64,000 nucleotides of DNA from JARRKU01 sp050288425. Its GTDB lineage: Bacteria > Desulfobacterota > Desulfobacteria > Desulfobacterales > Desulfosarcinaceae. The notes beneath the pieces were generated by a model, which searched no databases, had not been told where the DNA came from, and worked only from the letters and a program-made list of their open reading frames with translations. Positions 1 through 8,996 of this stretch are shown piece by piece (within the stretch, counting starts at the first letter, position 1; each line of letters starts with the position of its first letter). The stretch lies in the NCBI GenBank assembly GCA_050288425.1, contig JBNKDU010000126.1, forward strand, positions 53,503 through 117,502. The letters run 5' to 3'. A program made the translations under genes and the position numbers.

Positions 1-390
1 ATCACTGCCGGTGTTCTGGGCAACGATTCGCTGGAGGCCCTGCCGCTCATCGAAATCATTCCCGACGATACCCATGACTTCTTCGACTACGAGGCAAAGT
101 ACACCGCCGGGGTCACCCGGGAAATCTGCCCCGCGCGAATCGACGAAGCATTGACCCGCAAGGCGCAGGAATATGCCATGACCGCCCACAACGCGCTTCG
201 ATGCAGAGGGTACAGCCGTACGGATATGATCGTGCGTGGAGAAGATATTTTTGTATTGGAAACCAATACCATCCCTGGTATGACCGCAACCAGTCTGTTC
301 CCCCAGGCCGCCCAGGTTGCCGGATACTCGTTCGGTCAACTGCTGGATCGCCTGATCGAGCTCGGAATTCAAACGCATAAAAACCGGTAG
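1..390 (+). CDS. ddl: D-alanine--D-alanine ligase, C-terminal part (5' end outside window)
   Basis: ATP-dependent ligation of two D-alanines for peptidoglycan precursor synthesis in the cytoplasm. The reading frame is open from base 1, so only the last ~129 residues of an ATP-grasp enzyme are present. The segment includes IIPDDTHDFFDYEAKYTAG, and then the metal/phosphate-binding end of the ATP-grasp fold, seen as CRGYSRTDMIVRGEDIFVLE followed by TNTIPGMTATSLFPQAA. The E-x-N-T-x-P-G-M-T signature is typical of Ddl. The C-terminus (LLDRLIELGIQTHKNR) is of normal extent. The start and the N-terminal domain cannot be judged here. A long non-coding stretch follows, so this gene ends its transcription unit or is separated from purDE by regulatory DNA. 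Confidence 0.93.
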   Translation: MTAGVLGNDSLEALPLIEIIPDDTHDFFDYEAKYTAGVTREICPARIDEALTRKAQEYAMTAHNALRCRGYSRTDMIVRGEDIFVLETNTIPGMTATSLFPQAAQVAGYSFGQLLDRLIELGIQTHKNR

Positions 391-880
391 CCCCCGCCAT
401 CCCGCTTGACGCAGAACGCGATGGTTGCGTAAACACCAGTGTCGCATAAAAAAGATGGCTAAAGGTGAATAAACCGGCATGAATGTTGAACAGAGCCAGA
501 TCTGGAGCTACTGCCGACAATAAACCCCAGGTCCACTGTAGGATCGGGCCTATTATATGCCATCTTTTTTCCCCTTCGGGAAAGCCGGAGGGCTCCAGAT
601 CCGGCGTTGCCGGGGGTTCGCAGTAGACTTGCTACGGCTTCACCCCCGGCGCCATGGCTCTGAAGCCCTCCGACTTTTGCAACATTGGTGTATGAAAGAT
701 GGCGCAAGGGCAATCAGGAGCAACGAGAACGGCTTTCGAAGGTCCCGGCTCCATACCCGCCGGAACCACCGGCCGGGATGAGGTGCCCCGGCGCCTTTGG
801 CTCCGAACTCCCCCGGCGGTTACAGCGCCGGGGTCAACGCGAAGAATGGCACAAACCGGCTGGAAAAAGGGAGGTTGAGG
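391..880. other. Intergenic stretch with dispersed repeat and hairpins
   Basis: Non-coding gap of about 490 bases between ddl and the PurD-PurE gene. It contains one copy of a dispersed structured repeat (about 541-690, listed separately). Close to the next gene there is an inverted repeat, CCCCGGCGC near 784-792 pairing with GCGCCGGGG near 823-831, enclosing about 30 bases. No U-tract follows it, so it does not look like an intrinsic terminator. It could be a leader structure for purDE, but nothing in the sequence shows that directly. No protein-coding frame here has convincing codon use or homology. Confidence 0.6.
541..690 (+). repeat. Dispersed structured repeat, copy A
   Basis: About 150 bases that recur, inverted, near 34,928-35,075 and, partly, near 60,890-60,975. 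Shared landmarks in order are a ccatctttttt / cccttcgggaaa start, an outer arm cggagggct (586-594), an inner arm gccgggggt (609-617), a gcagtag...ctacggct apical part, the inner partner acccccggc (642-650), the outer partner agccctccg (664-672), and the end cttttgcaacattgg. The nested complementary arms predict a long folded structure in RNA or single-stranded DNA. The inner stem differs in sequence between copies but stays paired. Confidence 0.75.
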
Positions 881-2653
881 ATGAAAGTATTGGTCGTCGG
901 CGGCGGCGGACGCGAACACGCATTGGTATGGAAGATATCCCAAAGTCCCCGGGTAAAGAAAATCTACTGCGCGCCGGGCAACGCCGGCATGACCGGCCTC
1001 GCCGAATGCGTGCCCGTCGATGCCGAAGACGTGGATTCCTTATTGACCTTCGCCCGCCGGGAGAAGATCGATCTCACCGTGGTCGGTCCCGAAGGCCCAT
1101 TGTGCAAAGGAATCGTCGATCGATTCGAAAAGGCGGACCTGCGGATTTTCGGCGCCAGCCGGCGGGCGGCCGCCATCGAAGCCAGCAAGTCCTTCGCCAA
1201 ACGGATCATGGAGAAGTACGGCGTGCCCACCGCCCGGGGCGCCGCCTTCACCAGCTATAAACCGGCGGAAGCTTTTATCAAGAAGATGGGCGCGCCCATC
1301 GTGGTCAAGGCCGACGGCCTGGCCGCCGGCAAAGGGGTGATCGTCTGTGAGACCGTTGCCCAGGCCCTGGCGGCGTTGAAGCAGATCATGGTGAAGAAGG
1401 AGTTCGGCGACGCCGGCAGCAAGGTGGTGGTGGAGGAGTGCCTCACGGGCGAGGAAGCCTCCTTCCTGGCGTTTACCGACGGCAAGACCGTCCTTCCGCT
1501 GCCCTCGAGTCAGGACCACAAGCCCATATTCGACGGCGACAAGGGGCCCAACACCGGCGGAATGGGGGCCTATTCGCCCGCACCCGTGGTGGATCGGCAC
1601 CTGCACGACCGGATCATGAAGGAGGTGATGGTGCCCACGGTGCGCGGGATGGCGGCCGAGGGCCATCCGTACAAGGGCGTTCTCTATGCCGGCCTGATGA
1701 TCGACCGCGACCGGATCAAGGTGCTGGAGTTCAACGGCCGGTTCGGCGATCCCGAAGCACAGCCGCTGCTCATGCGGGTGAAGAACGACATCGTGCCCAT
1801 CATGGAAGCCATCATCGACGGGAACCTGGATCGATGCCGGCTGGAAATAGACCAACGGGCCACGGTTTGCGTGGTCATGGCGTCGGGCGGTTATCCGGGC
1901 AAATATCAAAAGGGGGCCCCCATCAGCGGGCTGGACAAGGTCAAGCGGATGCGCGACGTGGTGGTGTTCCATGCCGGCACCGGTCTCAAGGACAAGCAGG
2001 TGGTGGCCAACGGCGGCCGCGTGCTGGGGGTCACCGCCCTGGGCGACACCGTGGCCGATGCCATCGACAAGGCTTACAAGGCCGTGGCCAAGATCGACTG
2101 GGCCGGAGTCCAGTACCGCAAGGATATCGGCCGTAAGGCATTGGACCGCTATCAGGTCGCGCCCCGGGTGGGCATCGTGATGGGCAGCGATTCCGATCTG
2201 CCGGTGATGGAGGGCGCCGTGGCCATGATGAAGAAATTCGGCATCCCCTTCGAAATCACCGTTGCCTCGGCCCACCGCAGCCCCGACAGGGCCGCCCGAT
2301 TTGCCGCCACGGCCCGGCAGCGGGGAATCAAGGTGATCATCGCCGGGGCCGGTCATGCCGCCCACCTGGCGGGTGCCGTCGCGGCCCGGACCTCCCTGCC
2401 GGTGATCGGCGTGCCCATCGACTCGTCGGCCCTGCAGGGCCTCGACGCCCTGCTCAGCACCGTGCAGATGCCCCCCGGCATCCCCGTGGCCACCGTATCC
2501 ATCGGCAAGGCAGGCGCCAAAAACGCCGGCATCCTGGCCGCCCAGATCATCGCGGTGGAGGATGCCGGAGTGGCCGACCTGCTGGAAGCCTACCGGCGGG
2601 AGATGGACGATGAGGTGGCGGCCAAGGCGAAAAGACTTGAAGCCTGCCGATAA
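881..2653 (+). CDS. purD-purE: Bifunctional GAR synthetase / AIR carboxylase (PurD-PurE fusion)
   Basis: Two steps of de novo purine synthesis in one 590-residue polypeptide. Residues ~1-425 are PurD (phosphoribosylamine-glycine ligase): N-terminal MKVLVVGGGGREHALVWK, an ATP-grasp centre with VVKADGLAAGKGVIV, and the SSQDHKPIFDGDKGPNTGGM motif. Residues ~430-590 are PurE (N5-CAIR mutase/AIR carboxylase): VGIVMGSDSDLPVMEGA, SAHRSPDRA, and IAGAGHAAHLAGAVAA. Both parts look full length with key motifs intact, and no stop or frameshift separates them. The start is the ATG at 881, which has GGGAGG just upstream; an upstream extension of the frame lacks a ribosome-binding site. PurD and PurE are usually separate proteins. 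The Sua5-family gene follows within 10 bases. Confidence 0.95.
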   Translation: MKVLVVGGGGREHALVWKISQSPRVKKIYCAPGNAGMTGLAECVPVDAEDVDSLLTFARREKIDLTVVGPEGPLCKGIVDRFEKADLRIFGASRRAAAIEASKSFAKRIMEKYGVPTARGAAFTSYKPAEAFIKKMGAPIVVKADGLAAGKGVIVCETVAQALAALKQIMVKKEFGDAGSKVVVEECLTGEEASFLAFTDGKTVLPLPSSQDHKPIFDGDKGPNTGGMGAYSPAPVVDRHLHDRIMKEVMVPTVRGMAAEGHPYKGVLYAGLMIDRDRIKVLEFNGRFGDPEAQPLLMRVKNDIVPIMEAIIDGNLDRCRLEIDQRATVCVVMASGGYPGKYQKGAPISGLDKVKRMRDVVVFHAGTGLKDKQVVANGGRVLGVTALGDTVADAIDKAYKAVAKIDWAGVQYRKDIGRKALDRYQVAPRVGIVMGSDSDLPVMEGAVAMMKKFGIPFEITVASAHRSPDRAARFAATARQRGIKVIIAGAGHAAHLAGAVAARTSLPVIGVPIDSSALQGLDALLSTVQMPPGIPVATVSIGKAGAKNAGILAAQIIAVEDAGVADLLEAYRREMDDEVAAKAKRLEACR

Positions 2654-2660
2654 GATCTGC

Positions 2661-3311
2661 ATGATCGATCCCGGCCGGTTGGATGGCTCCCTCATCGAGC
2701 ATGCGGCACGCATCATCGGCCGGGGAGGTGTGGTGGTGTTTCCCACCCACGGTCTGTACGGTATCGGAGTCGACGCCCGCAATGCCCGGGCCGTGGAGCG
2801 GGTGTTCTGCGTGAAGGGCCGCGCCAGGGACAATCCCCTGCTGGCCCTGGTGGCCGATCTGGACGCCGTGGAAGAATTGGCGCCCAGGCCCGGTGAGGCC
2901 GCCCGGCATCTGATGCGGGCGTTTTGGCCCGGACGGGTGACCTTCGTCATCCCCGCCCACGCGCAGATCATCGGCCATCTCACCGGCGGACGCCATTGCA
3001 TCGGCGTCCGGGTTCCCGGCCATCCCGTGGCGGCGGCCCTGGTGAGGGCCGCGGGCGGGCCGATCACCGGCACCAGCGCCAATCTCTCCGGCACAGGCGG
3101 TTGCGCCTCTGTCTCCCAACTGGATCCCGAAGTCATCGAGGGGGCGGATATGGTGCTGGATGCCGGTCCGCTGGCCGGCGGCCCGGGCTCCACCGTGGTG
3201 GATATGTGCGGCGATGCCCCCGTCATCCTGCGGATGGGAAGTGTTCCCGGGGAGAAGATCATGGCGTGCCATCGTCGATACCTGCGCAAGCGTATTGACA
3301 TCGATACCTGA
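2661..3311 (+). CDS. Sua5/YciO/YrdC-family protein (probable threonylcarbamoyl-AMP synthase)
   Basis: About 216 residues of the YrdC-like fold. This fold makes threonylcarbamoyl-AMP from threonine, bicarbonate and ATP for the t6A modification of tRNA. Visible family motifs are GGVVVFPTHGLYGIGVDA near the N-terminus, the CVKGRARDNPLL segment (K-x-R and N-P), and the TGTSANLSGTG loop with S-x-N. The K-x-R/S-x-N set is kept here, unlike in the second family member at 48,537-49,142, so this one is the better TsaC/Sua5 candidate. It lies 7 bases after the purD-purE stop, probably in the same operon. The ATG at 2661 has only a weak upstream AAG, so a slightly earlier TTG start is possible. Confidence 0.82.
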   Translation: MIDPGRLDGSLIEHAARIIGRGGVVVFPTHGLYGIGVDARNARAVERVFCVKGRARDNPLLALVADLDAVEELAPRPGEAARHLMRAFWPGRVTFVIPAHAQIIGHLTGGRHCIGVRVPGHPVAAALVRAAGGPITGTSANLSGTGGCASVSQLDPEVIEGADMVLDAGPLAGGPGSTVVDMCGDAPVILRMGSVPGEKIMACHRRYLRKRIDIDT

Positions 3312-3335
3312 TTTCAATATATACCTGCACCTACT

Positions 3336-3423
3336 GCCGGAGTGGTGAAATTGGTAAACGCAGCGGACTCAAAATCCGCCGGGCCTTGCGCCCCTGAGAG
3401 TTCGATTCTCTCCTCCGGCACCA
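3336..3423 (+). tRNA. tRNA-Leu (anticodon CAA)
   Basis: A complete class II tRNA. The acceptor stem GCCGGAG pairs with CTCCGGC, followed by discriminator A and an encoded CCA. The anticodon arm GCGGA-CTCAAAA-TCCGC has loop position 34-36 CAA, decoding UUG. A long variable arm (gggccttgcgccc) typical of tRNA-Leu is present, and the T-arm is GAGAGTTCGATTCTCTC. A terminator follows within about 12 bases. Confidence 0.97.
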
Positions 3424-3434
3424 AATAAAATCAA

Positions 3435-3467
3435 GGGGTTTGCTTTTATCGGGCAACCCCTTTTTTT
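3435..3467 (+). terminator. Intrinsic terminator after tRNA-Leu(CAA)
   Basis: The arms GGGGTT(t)GC and GCAACCCC pair around a short A/T-rich loop, and a run of seven T follows directly. The position 12 bases after the tRNA CCA fits termination of that transcript. Confidence 0.85.
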
Positions 3468-3543
3468 GTGGCCTGCCCCTGGATGAGGAACAGTATGCGC
3501 CAGGGTGCCGTGCCTGGACGGATGAGGGCAATAGAACAAGGAT

Positions 3544-3575
3544 AAAAAAAGGGGGCGGAACCAATTTCCGCCCCC
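3544..3575 (-). terminator. Intrinsic terminator of the surface-protein operon
   Basis: Read on the minus strand, GGGGGCGGAA pairs perfectly with TTCCGCCCCC across a 5-base loop, followed by seven T. It lies about 20 bases beyond the stop of the 1,796-residue protein. Confidence 0.92.
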
Positions 3576-3593
3576 TTGGACTGGATGATCGGT

Positions 3594-6500
3594 TTACTTT
3601 TCTTTTGCTTTGACCGACCGGATCATCAGGTGCAGGCCATAGAGGATCGCGAGCAGGCAGATCCCCAACGGCAGGATGGGACCGCCGAATGAAGAATTCG
3701 AAGTGGCGGAGATAAAGCATCCTCCTCCCGCTCCGCCTCCGCCGCTACCGCCTCCGCTGCCGGGAATCACGGCCGCCACGAAGGGCGACAGGCTGGTGAC
3801 CTCCACCGTAATGGTGTGGTTGTCGGCATCCACCGTGCGGTTGGTGGTTTCCGTGGTCCATGCGCCGTTCACCAGATGTTGAACCTGCAGGTCGTTGGTA
3901 TCGGCTGCGGACAGACCGCCGTTGTACTGGATCTGCACGGTGACCGTACCGACCTGGCTGACCGTCGCGCCGTCGCCGACGGCCACGATGTTGAACTCAT
4001 ATTGCGGCCCGGCCACCGTAGCGTCCGCCGGCAGGGGGATGGTGGCCGTGCGGGCAAAGATGCCGCGGCTGCTGACTTGCCGTGACGACTGGCCCTGGAG
4101 TTCGCCGGGCGCATCGTCGCTTTTCTCGATTCTGACGATGGCCGCCCCGTCATCGCTGGTGTCCAGGGATCCGGCCGGGATGTAGATCTGGGTGGCATCG
4201 CCGTTGCCCAGTTTGACCTGACCGGGGATATAGACACTGACGGTGCCCTCGTTCTTGGCCAGGGTGTTGACGTTGAAGGCAATCTGCTCCAGGAAGGTGG
4301 TGTTTTCGTCGCCGTAGTGTACCGCCAGGGTGAGGACCACATCGCTGTCCGCACCTGCCACGGTGTAGTTGGCCCGGATGGAGCGTTTGTCTCCGGAGAG
4401 GATCACATCCGACAAGGCGCCTCCCCCCTGGCTGACATGGATTTCACCGGCGGCCGTGTCCAGACCGGGCGCAGATTCCACCACCGAGATATCCTCATCG
4501 CTCAGGTAGCTGGTGCTGAAGATTCCGATGTTGATGACATTGCTCAAGGAGGCATCCTTGACGGCCAGGGCCATGATCACCGGTACGCCGTTGCGCGTGA
4601 TGGTGGCCGTGTTGTCGGCCATATCGCCTGTGACGGTGAAGGGCTCTCCGGCGGTGAAGATTTCCGGCGGCCCGTCGAAACCGCTTTCACGGTAAAAGAC
4701 CAGCTGGTACGTTTCACCGGCGGCAAGACCGGGAACTTCATAGGCCGAGTAGGTGCCGTCGGCCTCCCGGGTCAGATTGCCGAAGGTGAGGCTCTGGTCC
4801 GCGAAATTCAGGCAGACCGCGCCGTTGATATCCGCTGTGGTGGGATAGCCGCCGTCGGCCAGGGCCAGTCCGCCGGATACGGTATGTCCGGCCGTGGTCC
4901 AGGTGACATCCAGCGTGTTGCCGCCGTCGGCGATCTCCAGGTTATCCACGATCCGTGTGGGCAGGCCGTAATTCATGAAGATGGCCTTGTATCTGCCCGG
5001 CGCCAGGTTGTCGATGGTGTAGGTGGTGGTCAGTGCACCTTCCGGCGCCGGGGTGCTCATCACTTCGATGCCGTCCATCACGTCTTTATAGATCACGCCT
5101 TTGCGCTGCAGCATGATGATGGTGGCCGGGAAGTCGCTGGCTTCATCCTTGAAGGGGATCATGAACTGCGATCCGGCCGGTATGGTCAGCGTGCCCGCCA
5201 GGGAGGCCGTGGCCGGCACCAGGGTGAAATCGGCGTCGGTGGTTTCGGGCCGCACATTGTATTTGCGTTTTTCGCCCCATTGGACCCGTTTGCCCCATTC
5301 GTCAAACATGTCGGGACGTTCGGCGACGATCAGGTCGTAGTAGGCCACCTGGGGATCGATTCCGTAAATGGTATAATAGCCTTGGGTGTCGGAGACGCCT
5401 TCGGCTTCCGCCGCGCCGTCGTGGGTGTCGGACGGCATGGCGATGACTTCGACACCGGGAATGGGATCACCCGAACTGTCGGTAAGGCGTCCCTGGATGG
5501 TGGTGCCCTCGGTCAGCTGGATGGTGCCTACGCTGATATTCCCGATGGCCCCCTCGGGGATTTCGATGCCCGCGATCACCCGGCCCACATAGTTCTTGGC
5601 CCCGCCGATCTTTTTGCCGTTGGCGGTCTCCACCACGATGACATACTGGTTGCCCGTGGGCAGCGCCGTGAGATGGAACTTGCCGGGGGTGTTGTTGCTG
5701 CGACTGTTCTGCTGACCACCCGCACCGTCGGGGCCGGTGGAACGCAGGTCATCACCGTTCTCGATGTAGCTCGCGGACCACTCGTCGTCCCGGGTTTCAC
5801 GCCACGAGCCTTCTACATGGGGTACGGCTTCACAGCGCACCATGACGCCGTCGTCTCCGGTCACGGCCTCACCGGTTTCGGCATCGATCAGCATGCCCAC
5901 CAGGTTGGCGCCCTTTTCGATGGAGAGGTTGACGGTCGCATTGGCATGGTTGACGGTGAATTTGGCACCGCCGGGCACGTAGCGATCGGTCCAGAATCGA
6001 ACCAGATAGCTGCCGTCGGCCACATGGTTGAAAGTGAAGCTGTAACGGGTGCCCTGCTGGAAATCGCGCTTCATCAGCGGTTGGCCGTGACCCATGAAAT
6101 GTTGCCGGGCGGTTTCCAGTTCCAGGTGACCCACCCAATCCCAGCCTTCCCACTCTTCGGTGTAGCTCTGGGCTTCCGGCAGGGTGATCTGGCCGGTGAC
6201 CGTATAGCCGTTGGCAAAGGTGAAGTCGACCCCGCTGACATCGTCATCGGTGATGACCACCATGCGGGTTGTGGCGGTCCAGTGATGGGTCTGCTGGTCG
6301 CCGTTGAAGAACATGGCGCCGCCCATGTCGTTGTATTCCATCTGGGTGATGCGTTGTGAGCTGAAGGGCGGTTGAATCATGTAGACCCCCGGCGAGAGGC
6401 CGTCGATGCGGTAGGTGCCTGAACTATTGTCCACGCTGACGATTTGGCCCATGCGTGGATCCTGGCCACCCATGAACATCATATCCATGGGCATGGCGCT

Positions 6501-8984
6501 GACCATCTGGCCGGCGATATCGGCGGACATGCTGATTTCTTCGCTGCGCATGGGATCGGGATCGACATCCTTGCGGTTGTTGGCATCCCCGGGGGCGCCC
6601 TGGCCGTCGAAGGTGCCATCGCCGAAATCGTGCCAGGGGGCATCGGTGGCACTCAATGCGACGGTGCCGGAGATGCTGTAGCCCCGGTGCAGGCTCAGAT
6701 TCAAGGTAGTTGCATTGGCGGCGTTGTTCTCCACGAAGGTGCGCTGCATGGACACGCCCACGCTGGGATCGGCCACCAGGAAGCCATTGCCGTTGAATGC
6801 GGACAGATCGGTATTCAATCCGTTGCCGTCCCAACCCATGAATCCCTGGTAGACACCGACTTTGACCACGTAGTCGCCGGTACCCAGGCCGCCGACAAGA
6901 TAATCGCCCGTGGAGGGATCGATGCCGCCGTTGGCCACGGTGGCCAGCTTGGGCGGCAGCCAGTCCCAGGGCCGTTTCACCTCCACGACCACCTTGTTCA
7001 GGTCCAGCGCGATTCCGCTGCCGGAAAGAGTGCCCTGGACGATGCCCTCGAAAGGCTTGAGCACCAGATTGGCCGTGGTGCTGCCGGAGACGGCGACGAA
7101 TACGGGCGCGTTGCCGTTTTCGTCCACCAACTCATAACCTTCCCCCAGCCAGCTGTTGATCTCATAAGTGGCATCCGTGAGGCCGCCCAGGGTGTAGCCG
7201 ACGCTCTGGTTGGTGCCCCGGGAGACGGTGACGTTGGCGCCGCTCCAGCCGCCGGAATGAGACCAGGCGTCCACCCAGATGTCGAGGTTGGGACTCATAT
7301 CGCCATCCCAGCGTTGCAGGCTGCTGGTATCTCCCAGGATGGTCAGGGTGCCGGTGATGCGGCTTCCCAGGGAAACGGCCAGTTGTCCGACCTGTTTGTC
7401 CTGGCCTTTGACGATTTGCACATCGTCGGTGACATGGACGGCATAGCCCATGACCCGTACTTCCAGGCGGTAGGTGCCGGGGGGAATGCCGTCGATCTGA
7501 AAGTCGCCGGTCTGGGCGCTGCCGCCGCCGTTCCAGGGATCGATTTGTCCCCAGCCCCAGTAACGCTCTTCGGTATTGGCGTTGCTGATGGCCTGGACGT
7601 CGATGTTTTTCCAATCGCTGACGGCTTCGGGCAGCAGCACGCTGCCGCTCAGGCGCGATGCCTTGGTCAGCACGATGGTTCCGGCATCGCCGCCGGAGGC
7701 GTCGACCGGTATATTGACGCTGCTCAATGCCTGGCCGTTCAATGTGGCCACATAGCCTTCGGCGTTGACATGGAGGCGGTAGTTGGCATCGCCGGACGGA
7801 GGAGGGATATTGATGTTGAAATTGATGGCGTTGTAGCCGACTTCGAAACGGGCATCGGTATTGCCCCATCCGGGTCCGTTGGTATTGTAGCCGTCGATCC
7901 AGACCCAGAGATCGTTCTGCTGCCAGCCCCACTGGTTGGTGAAGGCGGCGAATTGATCGGCCACCTCATCGGTGATGCCATCGGCATCCCGGTCCAGTTT
8001 CAGGGTGCCGCTGATGGAGATGGCATCGCCCATGACGATGGTGCCGGCGTTCACGGTGGTTTCGCCGGCGGCCAGGTGGATATCGGATTCGCTGGTGACC
8101 TTGCCGGTGGCCTGCACCCGGAGGTGGTAGTCGGCGCCGGCCTGCAGCCCCGACAGGGTGAAATCGCCGTTGCTGTCGGTGCGGGTCTCGCCCCAGGCCA
8201 GCCAGGATCCGGCCTCGACGCGGGCCCCCATGATGGGATTTCCGCTGCGGTCTTCCACCGTACCGGTGATGCCGGCGGTCTCCACGGCGATCATCATGGT
8301 CTTGTTGGCTTCGGTGTTTTCGAACTGGCCGTCATCGTCTTCATCCACCCATACCTGGACCTTGTAGTTGCCGTTGGGCAGCATGTTCCAGTTCTGGTCG
8401 CGGCCCGACCACCAGACGTTCATCAATTGTCCGGATTCCATCCACCAGGAGTCGGTCTTGTCGGCATTGCCCTCGTACCACCAGTGTTCCCAGGTATCCC
8501 AGGGAAAATCGGTGCACCAGCAGTTTTGGTCCCAGGTGATGGTGATGGTCTCCCCCCGCAACTCGGGCCGGGGATAGTCGTCGGGATAGGTATAGGTCCA
8601 GTTGGAGCCGTCCACCGGGTTTTCGACGGGTGGATTCCACGGGTGAGCGGGATCCGACCAGTCGAACGGGGTCAGTATCCCGTCACCATTGGAATCCACG
8701 ATGACACGGATCTGGCGCCAGGTCCCCGGAACACCGCCGGTCCAGATGGCGCCGATCTGGGCCTCCACCTGCCCGCCGATGGTGATCGAGGGTGTGGAAA
8801 TGCCCGCATAATCGAATGTATTGCCGAAATTGCCGGCATCGATGGTGGAAATATCGATCATCTCCTGGCTGCTGGCGACACCGAAAAGCACGTCGTTAAC
8901 ACCGGCGGTGGCCTGGCCGGCGGTTGCCAGCGCGACCAGAGTCGCGATGACCAGATAAAAGGCAAATGTGTCCCGACGTTTCAT
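3594..8984 (-). CDS. Large exported multi-domain protein with carboxypeptidase-regulatory-like repeats and C-terminal anchor
   Basis: A 1,796-residue secreted protein. Residues 1-27 are a Sec signal peptide (MKRRDTFAFYLVIATLVALA, ending ATAGQATAG). The bulk is a chain of about ten beta-sandwich modules of the carboxypeptidase-regulatory/CnaB type. They are recognisable by recurring openings such as GITGTVEDRSGNPIMGARVE, SISGTVALS, TVTGQITLP and TIQGRLTDSSGDPIPGVEV, with ends like GDFTLSGLQAGADYHLRV and GTYRLEVRVMGY. Segments around residue 200-235 carry DEDDDGQF-type acidic loops that may bind calcium. The C-terminus is a Gly/Ser-rich linker, Cys1756 (GGGCFISATS), a hydrophobic segment and a basic tail (KAKEK), as in C-terminal sorting signals. 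The gene follows the STN-like gene by 12 bases with AAGGAGG. Function unknown; probably a cell-surface or matrix protein. Confidence 0.85.
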   Translation of the reverse strand: MKRRDTFAFYLVIATLVALATAGQATAGVNDVLFGVASSQEMIDISTIDAGNFGNTFDYAGISTPSITIGGQVEAQIGAIWTGGVPGTWRQIRVIVDSNGDGILTPFDWSDPAHPWNPPVENPVDGSNWTYTYPDDYPRPELRGETITITWDQNCWCTDFPWDTWEHWWYEGNADKTDSWWMESGQLMNVWWSGRDQNWNMLPNGNYKVQVWVDEDDDGQFENTEANKTMMIAVETAGITGTVEDRSGNPIMGARVEAGSWLAWGETRTDSNGDFTLSGLQAGADYHLRVQATGKVTSESDIHLAAGETTVNAGTIVMGDAISISGTLKLDRDADGITDEVADQFAAFTNQWGWQQNDLWVWIDGYNTNGPGWGNTDARFEVGYNAINFNINIPPPSGDANYRLHVNAEGYVATLNGQALSSVNIPVDASGGDAGTIVLTKASRLSGSVLLPEAVSDWKNIDVQAISNANTEERYWGWGQIDPWNGGGSAQTGDFQIDGIPPGTYRLEVRVMGYAVHVTDDVQIVKGQDKQVGQLAVSLGSRITGTLTILGDTSSLQRWDGDMSPNLDIWVDAWSHSGGWSGANVTVSRGTNQSVGYTLGGLTDATYEINSWLGEGYELVDENGNAPVFVAVSGSTTANLVLKPFEGIVQGTLSGSGIALDLNKVVVEVKRPWDWLPPKLATVANGGIDPSTGDYLVGGLGTGDYVVKVGVYQGFMGWDGNGLNTDLSAFNGNGFLVADPSVGVSMQRTFVENNAANATTLNLSLHRGYSISGTVALSATDAPWHDFGDGTFDGQGAPGDANNRKDVDPDPMRSEEISMSADIAGQMVSAMPMDMMFMGGQDPRMGQIVSVDNSSGTYRIDGLSPGVYMIQPPFSSQRITQMEYNDMGGAMFFNGDQQTHHWTATTRMVVITDDDVSGVDFTFANGYTVTGQITLPEAQSYTEEWEGWDWVGHLELETARQHFMGHGQPLMKRDFQQGTRYSFTFNHVADGSYLVRFWTDRYVPGGAKFTVNHANATVNLSIEKGANLVGMLIDAETGEAVTGDDGVMVRCEAVPHVEGSWRETRDDEWSASYIENGDDLRSTGPDGAGGQQNSRSNNTPGKFHLTALPTGNQYVIVVETANGKKIGGAKNYVGRVIAGIEIPEGAIGNISVGTIQLTEGTTIQGRLTDSSGDPIPGVEVIAMPSDTHDGAAEAEGVSDTQGYYTIYGIDPQVAYYDLIVAERPDMFDEWGKRVQWGEKRKYNVRPETTDADFTLVPATASLAGTLTIPAGSQFMIPFKDEASDFPATIIMLQRKGVIYKDVMDGIEVMSTPAPEGALTTTYTIDNLAPGRYKAIFMNYGLPTRIVDNLEIADGGNTLDVTWTTAGHTVSGGLALADGGYPTTADINGAVCLNFADQSLTFGNLTREADGTYSAYEVPGLAAGETYQLVFYRESGFDGPPEIFTAGEPFTVTGDMADNTATITRNGVPVIMALAVKDASLSNVINIGIFSTSYLSDEDISVVESAPGLDTAAGEIHVSQGGGALSDVILSGDKRSIRANYTVAGADSDVVLTLAVHYGDENTTFLEQIAFNVNTLAKNEGTVSVYIPGQVKLGNGDATQIYIPAGSLDTSDDGAAIVRIEKSDDAPGELQGQSSRQVSSRGIFARTATIPLPADATVAGPQYEFNIVAVGDGATVSQVGTVTVQIQYNGGLSAADTNDLQVQHLVNGAWTTETTNRTVDADNHTITVEVTSLSPFVAAVIPGSGGGSGGGGAGGGCFISATSNSSFGGPILPLGICLLAILYGLHLMIRSVKAKEK

Positions 8985-8996
8985 TGGTTTTCCTCC

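Noticed and set aside
783..832. G+C-rich inverted repeat before purD-purE as a terminator or riboswitch
   Set aside because: No U-tract and no match to a known purine or other riboswitch core that I can recognise; mentioned only in the intergenic entry.
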